Below, in pieces: positions 23,408-34,246 of a DNA stretch of 64,000 nucleotides; within the stretch, counting starts at the first letter, position 1, and every line of letters starts with the position of its first letter. The translations under genes were made by a program, and so were the position numbers. Source of the stretch: Solenopsis invicta. Taxonomy: Eukaryota > Arthropoda > Insecta > Hymenoptera > Formicidae. The stretch covers positions 9,084,421 to 9,148,420 of the forward strand of contig NC_052679.1 of assembly GCF_016802725.1 (NCBI RefSeq), given 5' to 3'. The notes beneath the pieces are model-generated. The model did not search any database. It was not told the DNA's origin and worked only from the letters and a program-made list of their open reading frames with translations.

Positions 23408-24870
23408 TGGGGTGTTTACGATAACTAATCGGATCTCGGATTGGATTGAACAATGGTACTCAATGTAAGTATAGAAAATTTCCCTAGGCTAATCGGATTG
23501 ATGATCTCTGTCTCAAATGTGATCCGATTAATGACGAAAGCGTGGAGACGCAGAAGCATGCTTGAAAAGTAAGTCTCTTTATTTTTTTTAATAATCACAC
23601 AAAAAATCAAAGATAAAGTTAAAAAGAATGATTTGAATTTAAATTTATTGTAATATTTTTTGTCTAAACACTAAATTTCGTTTAAATTTCTATTTGTAAA
23701 AATTAATTAATCTATTCTAAAGTTTGTGGTTATATCGGAAACAAATCAAAATTAATAAAACAATTATTAATTGTTAGGTACAAATTAAAGCATATAATAT
23801 TTTAAGCATATCATATAGAATTTCTGTTTATTATAAACTTAGTAAAAATAACTTTAAAATCATTCAACTACATTACACATTAATCAATATTAATTTATAT
23901 GTTAAAAATCAATAATGTTTCTAAAAATGTTCTTTTTATTCTTTTCCAGATCGTAAATAAACTTCAATTCCATGAATAAATAAAAATTACTGGAAAATGG
24001 ATTTATATGAAGAGGGCATTATTGAACAATATCAATTTGTGCTAACTTAAAATTTGTAAAATCTGCTTTTCTTTATTAGTTGTTTATTAGAGAGTAATAA
24101 TATAAAAATGGAATATACGTACGCATCATATATGCATACAATTATTTTAATTTTATTTATGTACATTCCGTTCTTATATTATTACTCTCTAATGAACAAC
24201 TAACAAAGAATAGCAGATTTTATAAATTTTAAGTTAGCACAAATTGATATTGTTCAATAATGCCCTTTTCATGTCCATTTTTCAGTAATTTTTATTTATT
24301 CTTGGAGTTGAAGTTTATTTACGATCTGGAAAAGAATAAAAAAAACATTTTCAGAGACATTATTGATTTTTAACATATAAATTAATATTGATTAATGTAT
24401 AATGTAGTTGAATAATTTCAAAGTTATTTTTACTAAGTTTATAATAAACAGGAATTCTATATGATATGCTTAAAATATTATATGCTTTAATATGTACCTA
24501 ACAATTAATAATTGTTTTATTAATTTTGATTTGTTTCCGATATAACCACAAACTTTAGAATAGATTAATTAATTTTTACAAACAAAAATTTAAACAAAAT
24601 CCAGTGTTTAGACAAAAAAAATTACAATAAATCTAAATTCAAATCATTATTTTTAACTTTATCTTTGATTTTTTGTGTTATTATTTAAAAAAATAAAGAG
24701 ACTTACTTTTCAAGCATGCTTTTTGGTATCCACGCTTTCGTCATCAATCGGATTACATTTGAGACAGCAATCGTCAATCCGATTAGCCTAGGGAAATTTT
24801 CTATACCTACGTTGAATACCATTGTTCAATTCAATCCCAGATCCGATTAGTTATCGTAAATACCCACCCG
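23408..24870. repeat. Giant inverted repeat, arms about 700 bp
   Basis: The left arm (about 23408-24121) and right arm (about 24156-24870) are inverse complements along their whole length, with only scattered mismatches and a loop of about 35 bases near 24138. Both arms contain CGATAACTAATCGGATCT at the outside, GAAAATTTCCCTAGGCTAAT, GACGAAAGCGTGGA and, near the loop, TTAGAGAGTAATAATATAA. Similarity was judged by eye. Confidence 0.85.
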
Positions 24871-24887
24871 TGGGCACGAGACATTAG

Positions 24888-25198
24888 GGTGCTTTCCAAC
24901 AAACAACACGATCGACACAATGGTTGTGTTCCGATATTAACTGCCAGTACTGAAAATGTATAGTATATGTGACGTGAACTATAAATTTTCAGTACTGCCA
25001 GTAAAAACGGAACACAGCCAATGGCTGTGTTCCGTTTTTACTGTCAGTACTGAAAATTTATAGTTCACGTCACATATACTATACATTTTCAGTACTGGCA
25101 GTTAATATCGGAACACAACCAATTCGGCACTGTGTCCATTAGTAGAAGTGAGACTTCTAAAATCTTCTCTCTCACTATTGCTTGCTGGAAAGCATCTT
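24888..25198. mobile_element. MITE with GCTTTCCA ends, interrupted by a palindrome
   Basis: GGTGCTTTCCAACAAACAA at the left and (inverse) GATGCTTTCCAGCAAGCAA at the right. The 201-bp palindrome at 24921-25121 is inserted in it. Confidence 0.5.
24921..25121. mobile_element. Two head-to-head ~98-bp MITEs forming a 201-bp palindrome
   Basis: Copy A (24922-25019) and copy B (25023-25120) are inverted relative to each other. Each copy is itself a hairpin with ends GGTTGTGTTCCG and GGCTGTGTTCCG. The trinucleotide AAT is found before copy A, between the copies and after copy B, as expected if the second copy inserted next to the first with a 3-bp duplication. A third, single copy is at 28300-28391. 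Confidence 0.75.
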
Positions 25199-25251
25199 TA
25201 AACGCGCACGCGCGAAAAAGGCGGTTTATACTTTATACACTGGTCGGCAGC

Positions 25252-25578
25252 AGTGTTGCTATCAGGGACGCTTTCTCGCGCATGTGCATTCAGATACAAG
25301 CTCAATGAAGTATCACATTTAGTAAAAAGAAGGTATTCGAGAGAGTAACCACTTGATATAATCGTGGGACAATATCTCCGAAATCACTTTAAGATCTTTA
25401 CGAAGTCTTCGTGTAAAATTATCTGTAATGAGATTAAATAATCAAATAAAATTATATAAAATAATAACAATAAGAAATAAAATCATATAATCTGTGAGAC
25501 AACGTGCCATGTTACGGCCCTAAATTTATTGTTGGCTATAATTCGCATGCGCGAGAAAGCGTCCCTGATAGCAACACT
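25252..25578. repeat. Inverted repeat (33-bp perfect arms) just upstream of awd
   Basis: The arms at 25252-25284 and 25546-25578 are perfect inverse complements (AGTGTTGCTATCAGGGACGC, continuing to CGCGCATG). The spacer is about 261 bases of AT-rich DNA. The right arm ends 49 bases before the awd start codon, so it lies in or next to the awd promoter or 5' UTR. It is probably a MITE, but no target duplication was identified. Confidence 0.65.
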
Positions 25579-25627
25579 GGCTTAGTCTCGATCCTGCTAC
25601 AGACTACAGATCATCTGCAAAGTAATT

Positions 25628-25756
25628 ATGGCGGAGAACAAGGAGCGTACTTTCATTATGGTTAAACCAGACGGCGTGCAACGTGGTCTGGTTGGCAAAA
25701 TTATTCAACGATTTGAAGAGAAGGGCTTCAAACTCGTAGCTATGAAAATGTTATGG
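25628..25756 (+). CDS. awd: Nucleoside diphosphate kinase (awd/NME), exon 1
   Basis: Nucleoside diphosphate kinase exchanges the gamma-phosphate between nucleoside tri- and diphosphates through a phospho-histidine; in flies awd also acts in endocytosis and cell migration. Exon 1 gives 43 residues, MAENKERTFIMVKPDGVQRG onward, with the nucleotide-binding Lys13. The donor TGG|GTAAGC at 25756 is phase 0 and joins to PSEDLLKKHY at 34247. The start is the first ATG after the upstream inverted repeat and matches the usual NDK N-terminus. Total length over three exons is 153 residues, equal to the insect family norm. The first intron is unusually long (8.5 kb) and repeat-filled. Confidence 0.95.
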
Positions 25757-27867
25757 GTAAGCCGTGTTTCACGTATAATTTCATATTCGCGTTTTAACTT
25801 CAAATTCAGAATTCGTGAATGCGCCACGTGGCTCATTGAAATTATACCTTGGATGATATTGGTTTCGGCTACTAATTACCATTATTAATTTCATTTCTTG
25901 TTTCGCAAATGTTCTACTGTATTCATTGGTCAATAATGCTTTTTCACTTGAATTTAGCTGCGATGCGGACTTTGTATAGTGCATGCTTTAGTTTCGTGCA
26001 TTATGCGCATGTTACGTTATTTCTCTTTGATCATCAAATGTTAAACAAGGATAAGTAATGCATTATGTGCGTAATGCATAGAACACAGTCCATATATCTT
26101 GTGTAGAATACAGAATGTAGCTGACTTCAAGCGAAAAGATATTTTGACCACATGTGTATTGGCAATTTAGACCAAATATTTCAGAAACTGAATGTATTGG
26201 CTAAGACCTGTATCAAACTATGCATGGGAGATAAAGAATTACTATTTGGAATGAAATAAATTGATATTTGATTGATTTTTCTTTGGACCTCATTATAAAA
26301 TAAATCTTATAAACCTTAATTAACCTAATCAGCTGAGTAACTTTTTAAATTATTAACTGTAAAATTTGAAACTGATCATCCTTAACAATTTTTTTCATTT
26401 TAACTAAAAAAATTATTAATTTAAAGTATATTTTACATAAATTATATATAATTTGTAGGAAGTAGACAAAGAAAATGAAATAATGTGATCAATTTTAAAT
26501 CAATAGTTGATTATTTTTTAATTTAATCAACCGCTCAAGTTAATCAGAGATGGTGAGAGCAGCTTTTTTTATAATTTTTGATCAGAGTTGCTAGATTCGG
26601 GGATTATGTTCTAAACTTGGATTTTGTTTTTATCACATGAAGGATTTTCCTATCTTAAAAATTTCTCTGAACTTTTTATTCTTTTTTTTTTATAAATGCT
26701 AATGTGAGGCAACATGATTTTTAAGCATGCAGCAAAAGCACCAACTTAATTTAGATGTAGTTTAAATATATTGGTATTAAAACAGCATGTTTTAATCTTA
26801 TATTTCGAGTCTCTTCAGTGCAATACATGGTCAATTGATATGAAATTATTGCATAATTTGCTATCTCTCATTGCAACTTGCAACGATGTCAAAGTATATT
26901 CAAGTCGGTTGAGCAAGATACTTATTGTTAGATAAGGGATGATCAGATCTCTTAAATTCATAATTTGATTATACAGGATCTAAAATAGGCACAAATTCAA
27001 GATTTTTTTTAAATTAACTACTTTGTAGAATTAATTTCTATTTTTTTTTAGGATATAATATACAACATTTAAATTACAAATTTTTAAAGAGAATGACTAA
27101 AAAAATGTAAGCTGTGGACATTCCCACAAAACTTCTTTGCGACGAGTGCAATATTCAAATGTAACATATCCAGGGGTGAGCATATGGTCTGAAATATAAA
27201 AAAAATATTTTCTTCTCTCTCTGAAAAGACAATAGCTATACTTAGTATCATTGGATATTTTTGTTGAGAATTATGAAAAGGAGCTTAATTTAAAAAACAA
27301 AATATTTTTAGCTTTAAAAAATAAACTTAAAGATTTGTTATAAGCACATACGCAATCAGATTAACTTATGGAAATACTTGTACGCTACATGATAGATAAT
27401 TTGCATAAAAATTTCTGTCCAACATAAAATTAATCGGATTATTGGTTTTAAAGAAAAAGTTAACACCTGTTTTTAAAATTATAATTTTGAGAAAAAGGAG
27501 ATTCGAAACTTTCTTATATAATGATTTTATCTCTAATCTGCTATGCTAGTTCTATAAAACTTTTCTAAGTTTGTTTCTTTTTTAATAGTGCCTTATGATG
27601 TTGAGTCTCTTTTGTAGCTGTTTGTGAGTTTCCGTAGTAGCAATGTGCACGTAACTCGATCCTTCATAGTTCTTGTAACTTAATCAGTTTTTAGAATTTT
27701 GATTTATGTTTTGGCTTAAAATATTTTTAAAAGTTTAAACTTAGAAAACTGTTTTTTTCATCATTTTTAAATGATCAGGTCTCTTAATCCTTTAACGCGT
27801 ACTTTTTTTTGAACAGCGTTTAAGTCTGTTCAAGTTAATTTGAGTGTGCGCGTTAATATTAATAGAT
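25757..27867. other. awd intron 1, 5' part
   Basis: AT-rich intron. The short frame continuing from exon 1 is read-through of the intron. No repeat boundary or gene was recognised. Confidence 0.5.
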
Positions 27868-28836
27868 AGGGAGAGAATAATATGGCAGCTATTTTTATTT
27901 TATTGAATAACTTTATAATCAATATTTTACATTGAAACTTGAACGATTATATTTGTTCAACAGATTATTCTAGACTCAAAGTATTGAAATATTCATTATC
28001 TAGAACGTGATTTATTAAAATATAACGCACTGCATAACTAGTGAAAGAAAAAAAGAAATGATAACGTGGCTAGCCTAAAAATAATTTGAACAAATTGGTT
28101 TAGTTTAAAAAACAGTATTTTTTTTACAAAATAATATATTTTTAACATACAAATTCAATATCGGACGAATATCTCTCTAGTTTGAATATATTTTTAATTT
28201 TTCATCTTTTAGAATTTTCTAGCATTCAGAAAAGAGATATTAAAAATATTATTTTATTCTTATTTAACTTTAAATAATAAGCATAAAATGATATTTCTAG
28301 GTTACATTCCGAAATTTACTGCTATTACTGAAAAGCTATAGTTTGCGTAACGTTAATTTTCAGTATTTTCAGTAAATTTCGGAACACAGCCCTAATATTT
28401 TGAACGCTACTCTGTAGAGTAACAATCGATTTATTGAAGAAATTTTGAAGATTTTGAAGATATGAAAATTTTACTTAAACTATAGTAACATCCCACATTA
28501 TTGTTTAACTTTGTAGAACTTAAAGTACAATAAAAAGTTAAATAACAAAAAACACGAGTGTATATACATTTGTCTGATAATATTTAAAAATAATAAGGAA
28601 GTATGTTTAATTGAGTACTAAACTGTACCTTGAAAAAGTTTAGAAATGTTCGAAAGTAAAAATAATGTCTTATAACATTTATCAGCTATTGTGTATTGGC
28701 ATATTAGCACTATTAAAAACGGTAGGATTTTAAAGGAATAATTCTATAAGCAATCGTTAGAATTTATCACGTAATAACGAAGATAATAGAGGTAACCGTA
28801 ACGTCCACAGTTAGCCATAATATCCCCCTTCTCCTC
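27868..28836. mobile_element. 0.9-kb TIR repeat, copy 1 (with an inserted MITE)
   Basis: The ends GGGAGAGAATAATATGGC and (inverse) GAGGAGAAGGGGGATATTAT are bordered by TA. The whole interior aligns by eye with the second copy at 33165-34073, in the same orientation. The 92-bp hairpin at 28300-28391 is absent from copy 2. Confidence 0.65.
28300..28391. mobile_element. 92-bp hairpin MITE with CTA duplication
   Basis: The ends GGTTACATTCCGAAATTTAC and (inverse) GGCTGTGTTCCGAAATTTAC are flanked by CTA (28297-28299, 28392-28394). It belongs to the same family as the head-to-head pair at 24921-25121. Copy 2 of the host repeat preserves an empty site at about 33596. Confidence 0.75.
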
Positions 28837-28838
28837 TA

Positions 28839-29897
28839 AAGAATATCGATATATAAGATTGAGTTACCTCATAGGAACTGCGTTACTTAAGATTAAATTC
28901 AAAAAGACAATTTTCAGTACACAAAAGGAAGAAGAGAGTGATGGAATGCTATTTTGTTTTTTAAAAATAACTGTAAATATTAACGCCACACAATTTTTAT
29001 AAATGTTAACCATGCAGTTCTATTAATCATAAAAATTCATTGAGTATATAGCACGAGCATAATTAACAATTTACTGAAGAGAGAAAAAAGGATTTGTGAG
29101 ATAGCAGAAAGGAGGGGAGGGGGGGTCGTAGAATACTAACTAAATTTCATAAAAGATACTTTTAATTATAAAAAAAGCACAAATTAATGATTATTTGTAA
29201 ATCTTACACGCTAATAAATATCACAAAACAAGGTTTTATGAACATTTTATAAAATATATTTTATTTGAACAAAAAATTTCTTTGGCTTAAACAATAACTT
29301 TTTAATATAATTTTTTTTGCTGCAAGTGAACATTATGCAACGTCTATTATGAGCTTGTAAAGTCGTAAAAGCGCGGTTTTATGCTCATAAGTGCACATGG
29401 CTCAACTATCTTATGACTATTCACTATAATCACTACATAATATAACATTATATGTCGAATTTATACACATTACAGCACACATCAAATTCAATTACATTAT
29501 TTGAAAGCTTCATTTAAGGTTTTTTAACTAGATAAAAGTTAAAAAATTAATATCTAACATACTTCTTAAAACAGGTGTATAATTCTTACGTAAAAAAGTA
29601 TATATCTGTAAAAATTACTGCTACCTGCAAAACTCAATTTTTATAAATAACTTCAGTGAACACTAAGCAATTTTAACGGTTGCTCATAGAATTTAACTCA
29701 AATTATATGAGATATTGTGGTATCTCATCACCTCACGCGTATTTTACGATCCTTATCTTTCCGCTAGTCTGAGATTTGGGAATACAGGACATTTTGGCTA
29801 GACATATTTAAACGTTCTGTGAATATTTGTACATCTAAAGAATTTCCAAAAATCTCGTTTTTTTCCACTTGGACTTAAGCCGTAGTGAAATTTAAAT
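28839..29897. repeat. AT-rich intron with a dispersed repeat at ~29440-29760
   Basis: The part from about 29440 to 29760 resembles 41020-41345 by eye: both have ATCAAATTCAATTACATTAT-like text, TCTGTAAAAATT and GCTACCTGCAAAA/GTTACCTGCAAAA in the same order. The rest is unclassified; it includes a G-rich run at about 29113-29127. Confidence 0.4.
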
Positions 29898-30012
29898 CTG
29901 GTATATGTATATGTGTGTGTGTGTGTATGCATGTGTGTACACACGCACACACACACACGCACACGCGCACAAACACGCGTGCGCGTGCGTGCGTGCGTGC
30001 GTGTGTGCGTGC
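29898..30012. repeat. Alternating purine-pyrimidine tract (GT/AC/GC)
   Basis: About 110 bp in which purines and pyrimidines alternate almost without break: GT repeats, then AC, then CGTGCG. It is partly self-complementary, so it could form Z-DNA or a hairpin. Frames across it are artefacts. Confidence 0.85.
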
Positions 30013-30600
30013 AAGATTTAGTTATTACAGACTTCCTTGTTATTGTCTTTAACAGAGTTAAACACATAAAGAATATCGATTCTTATCAACCCAATTGAAT
30101 TAGCAGTGATCTTGAAGGTCAAAAGCTGAATAGCTTTAAATAACATTGATGCAAAAAAGGTATAAAATGCATTTTATCTCCGATTATTGCAAGTGCAACT
30201 AACAAATATGATAGCATAAAAAAATTAATGTAGATGGATTGATGGATTGAGCGATAATAAATTAGCTATAAATTACATCCCAAAATCAGATCCCAATTCT
30301 TTACTGGTCATGTATTTTTAAGTTTTTTTTAAGTATTTTTAAGTTTTTTAAGTGTTGCGTTAACAAGATTTGCAATTAATTGAAGAAACAATATGGCTTC
30401 AAGAGTATTTTCAAAGTCAAGAATTTATTGCACATTGTATAATGAAGCTCCTGTGCACTCACTGTAGTCATCTTGATGATTGATTGATTTACAATACACA
30501 TTAAAAATATTTTTCAATAAGATAATTTGTAATTGATGGATAAAACAGACTTTTAAATGTATTTAAAATTTGTTTACGTTATTAATAAATAATTTATATA
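30013..30600. other. awd intron 1, middle part
   Basis: AT-rich DNA with a TTTTTAAGT-type short repeat at about 30310-30350; nothing else recognised. Confidence 0.45.
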
Positions 30601-32199
30601 CACTGCCGCTCATGGAGGTTTGGACACTTCTTTTATTTTCGAAAAAAGGTTTAAAATACTGTAAAATAATTGAAAATACAAGCAAATCAGAATGCATTAT
30701 AACATTTTATTATTTTGGAAACATGAATAAATAAACTAGTAATGGATAAATAAACATTAAACGAAATAAAAGTTAAACTTTTTTTTCATCAAAATATCCC
30801 CCTTTAGCACTTAATACTGCACAGACAATGCGTGGCATTCTTTTAATTAATTTTGTAAGCGTTTCGCGTTTAATTCTCTCTGTAAGATGTTGAGATGTTG
30901 GAGCTTCTCTTCTTACTCGCCGATCAAGTTCGTCCCACAAAAGTTCTATAAGGTTTACCATATATCAGGGCTTTGAGGAGACCATGACATTAACGTCAAA
31001 TTGTTATCTTGTTGAAGACCTTCTAGATAATTTTTGCACAATCCTGATGTATGCTTCGGGTCATTGTCGTGCATAAAAATGAAATTGTTACCAATTAATC
31101 TTTTGATGAAACTGCATGTTGCTCAAGAATATTACGATACTGCTCTTTTCTCATAATTCCATCGATCTTAACTAAATCTCCTGTGCCTGCGTAAGAAAAA
31201 CATCCCCAAACTTGAACAGAACCGCCTCCATGCTTCACAGTTGGTAAAACACAATCCCGCATGAATTTTTCGTCTTTGGATCTTCTTACGAAAATTCGTC
31301 TCTTCTGTCCAAATATTTCAAATTTGGATTCATCTGTCCAAAGCACTTTCTTCCAGTTTTCCACCGTCCATTCTCGATGCGTTCGTGCCCGAGATGCTTT
31401 AGTCTATTACCTCTTCGCAAAAGGGGTTTTCGCACAGCAACGCGCCTGTGTAAGCCAGTTTCTTGTAATCGGCGTTTTATAGTGCTTACAAAAAGTCCTT
31501 TATCATGTCCGCGATTAAATTCAGCAGCTATTTATGGTGCTGTTAACTTGCGATTGCGTTTGCTTATTAACTTAATATGTTGATCTTTAGCATGAGAAGT
31601 GCTTCTCGATGGTCCTGGGCGATTGCGATTCTTTAAACTTCCTGTATATTCAAAATGATGAATAGTATCTGTAACCGTTGACTTTGGAATTCCAACTTTT
31701 TGACTGATTTGCCGGATAGAATAGCCTTCTTCGTGAAGGGTAACAATCCTGGATCGTGTTTCAATATCTATTGGTTTTCCCAGTAGCATATTTTAGAAAA
31801 AAAACTTAAACTATGAATTTAATTTAAGTAACCTTAAAATAATGCTTCTGAAACAAACAAGATGAATTGAGAGTGATTAATTGTACTTAAAGGGATAGAG
31901 TAAAACAGATAAACTATTAGAAGTAAAAAATTCTATTGATTCTCTAAATTAATATATTTTAAAAGCTGCTTCGAAATTTATGAATTATACTATTAATATT
32001 CTGATAAATAAGGGCACTATATTTTAGCATATAAAATTGAAAATAATTTACATAACTTTTGCAATTGATATTAACATGTACACAGATACTCTAAAGTATA
32101 TAAGAGAATAATGTAATAGCTGTTTTGTAACGTTATAATTTTTTAAATAATTATTTACTAAAATTTATGCAGGTGTCCGAACTTCCATGAGCGGGAGTG
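30601..32199 (-). mobile_element. Tc1-like element, 1.6 kb, TA-flanked
   Basis: The ends CACTGCCGCTCATGGAGG and (inverse) CACTCCCGCTCATGGAAG are bordered by TA on both sides (30599-30600, 32200-32201). The length and the minus-strand transposase relic are typical of Tc1. Confidence 0.85.
30773..31789 (-). pseudogene. Tc1-like transposase, frameshifted
   Basis: Three minus-strand pieces in different frames make up a Tc1 transposase. 31789-31532 holds the paired-type helix-turn-helix (TRSRIVTLHEEGYSIRQIS, KSTVTDTIHHF). 31364-31095 holds the first catalytic Asp (LWTDESKFE) and GGGSVQVWGCF. An out-of-frame stretch near 31080 encodes FMHDNDPKH, the second Asp. 30961-30773 holds NLIELLWDELDRRV with the Glu. 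All three catalytic residues survive, but at least two one-base shifts (near 31105 and 30965) and a break between the HTH and DDE parts make it non-functional. Confidence 0.8.
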
Positions 32200-32338
32200 T
32201 ATGTCGAATTAAATTATGCTTAATTAAACACGAAAACAAAATATTTGATAGTATAAAGATCTAGATTAAAAATAACGTAAAAATAATTTAACGTTTTCTG
32301 ATGTTATTTTATTTTAATTATCTGTATGTATGTATATT

Positions 32339-32625
32339 CAGTAAACGAAAATAAATTCAAATGAAAAGAAAATTGCAATTTATTTTAATTTATCCGCGTT
32401 TTAAAATCTTGAAGTATCTTTGGACTCAAATGAACTCAAATGAATTAAAATTCGCAATGCGCTATTTATTATTTTGAATTTGGATGAATTCATGTTCCTA
32501 TTATATTATTTTTCATATATTATTTTTGGATTTAAATGGATTTGAAAAGTCTAAACAGCAAGTTTGAAAGTATCAAAATAAATACATTTTTATTCATTTT
32601 ATTTAATCCATTTTTGTTTGATTGG
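32339..32625. mobile_element. MITE, ends approximate
   Basis: CAGTAAACGAAAATAAATTC at the left and (inverse) CCAATCAAACAAAAATGGAT at the right resemble the TIRs of the 12168-12646 element, and the interior repeats AAATGAACTCAAATGAATT-like text. Confidence 0.4.
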
Positions 32626-32639
32626 AATATCTGTACAAA

Positions 32640-33164
32640 GTGTTAAATCGCTATTGTTAATAAGCCAGCAGGAGCCTTTTTATAATACCAGCTAAAAGTT
32701 ACCAAAATGTAAAAAAATGCTCTTAGATTTATTCTTTTTTTTTCTTATATAATCAACAACAAATAATACATTTTTATTATAAACTAAAATTTTGAAACCA
32801 GCTGAAAAAACAAAACGAATAATTTAGCTTATAATGTGTAGCGTAAATGATCATATTTTGATTCAATTTTAGGTAGATAAATTTTACACAAATAATACTT
32901 TTTTGCAATAGTGTATTTTTAAATAAACTGTTGCATGAATATTCAGTAGAATTTTATTAATATAACAAAGTTTGAATAAATTCGTAATGTAATTATCAAA
33001 TTTGCAAATAAAAAATAAACGATTTGACCAAGTACCAAAAGTAAACAAAAAATTTAATAACTTTTAAACCAATAGACAGCTATGCTCAAATTGGTACACA
33101 TATTAAAATGTAATAATAGAATAATGAAATTTTTATATTTCTGTTAATGCTTTAAAATGTGATA
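32640..33164. other. awd intron 1, AT-rich stretch
   Basis: No gene or repeat boundary recognised. Confidence 0.45.
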
Positions 33165-34073
33165 GAGGAGAAGAGGGTAATATGGCACTTATTTTCATTT
33201 TATTGAATAACTTTGTTTATAATTAATATTTTTTATTGAAACTTACAATTACATTCGTCAGAGTGTTGTTTGACAGATTCTAAACTCAAAGTAATAAAAT
33301 ATTTATTATTTAGGATGTGATTTATAAAAATCTAATGCATTGCATAATCGGTGGAAGAAAAAAAAAGTAGTTGTAATATGGGTATCTGAAAAAATAATAA
33401 AAAAAAATTAATTTAGTTTAAATGAAGTATAGTACTTTGTTACAAAATTATATATTTTTAATTTTTTATTGTTTAGAATTTTCTTGATTTAGAATTTTCC
33501 TGCGTTCAGAATCTTTAGATCTTGATATATCATTAGAAATTTCATTAAAAATATTATTTTATTGCTGTTTAACATTAAACAACAAACATAAAATGATGTC
33601 TCCAATGTTTCTAAACACCGCTTTTTAGAATGACAATTGATTTATCGAAGAAATATTTTGATATAAAAGTTTTGCTTAAAAATTATATTAACAAAATTCT
33701 ATGTTATTGTTTTAACTTTGTATAACTTGAAATGTATACGGCCAAATAAAAAGTTAAATAACAAAAACAAAACACTTGAATATATGTACCTTCATGTGAT
33801 AATACACTCAAGTTTAAGAATAATGAGGAGGTGTATGTAATTAAAGGTAATTAAAGGTTAAAAGTGTATTTTGAAAAAGATCAGAAGTGCTCAAAAGTAA
33901 AAATGCTTTATAACAATTATCAGTCATTATGTATTGATATATTACCAACATTAAAAAACGGTGGGCTACTAAACAAATAACTTCATAAGCAATTGTTAGA
34001 ATACGTTACCTAATAACGGAAATAATAGGAGTAGCCATATTGTCGACAGTAACCATAATACTCTTTTCTCCTC
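33165..34073. mobile_element. 0.9-kb TIR repeat, copy 2
   Basis: The ends GAGGAGAAGAGGGTAATATG and (inverse) GAGGAGAAAAGAGTATTATG are bordered by TA. It is in the same orientation as copy 1 (27868-28836), from which it differs by scattered changes and by lacking the 92-bp MITE. No coding frame, so it is non-autonomous. Confidence 0.7.
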
Positions 34074-34246
34074 TACATTTTTAAATGCATGCAATCGTAA
34101 AGAGAATAATAAAATGATAAAATTTGAATGCGACATTTATAAGGAATATATTTTTTATTTATTTTAGAAATATAATTAAATTTTTCTAATATCTTCAAAA
34201 AGACAAATTGTTCTTTTATTTATTCATTGCATATTTCTGTTTATAG

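Larger units (their letters stand above)
22213..24883. mobile_element. 2.7-kb fold-back element with TTA target duplication, split by an inner element
   Basis: The ends TGCCTCGTGCCCACAGG and (inverse) TGTCTCGTGCCCACGGG are flanked by TTA (22210-22212, 24884-24886), a PIF/Harbinger-like target site. Near the left end is a GC-rich hairpin (GGACGCGGCAAGGATTGCCG..., 22228-22252). The right two thirds is a very long inverted repeat (listed separately). An unrelated element at 22255-23404 interrupts it. No transposase. Confidence 0.65.
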
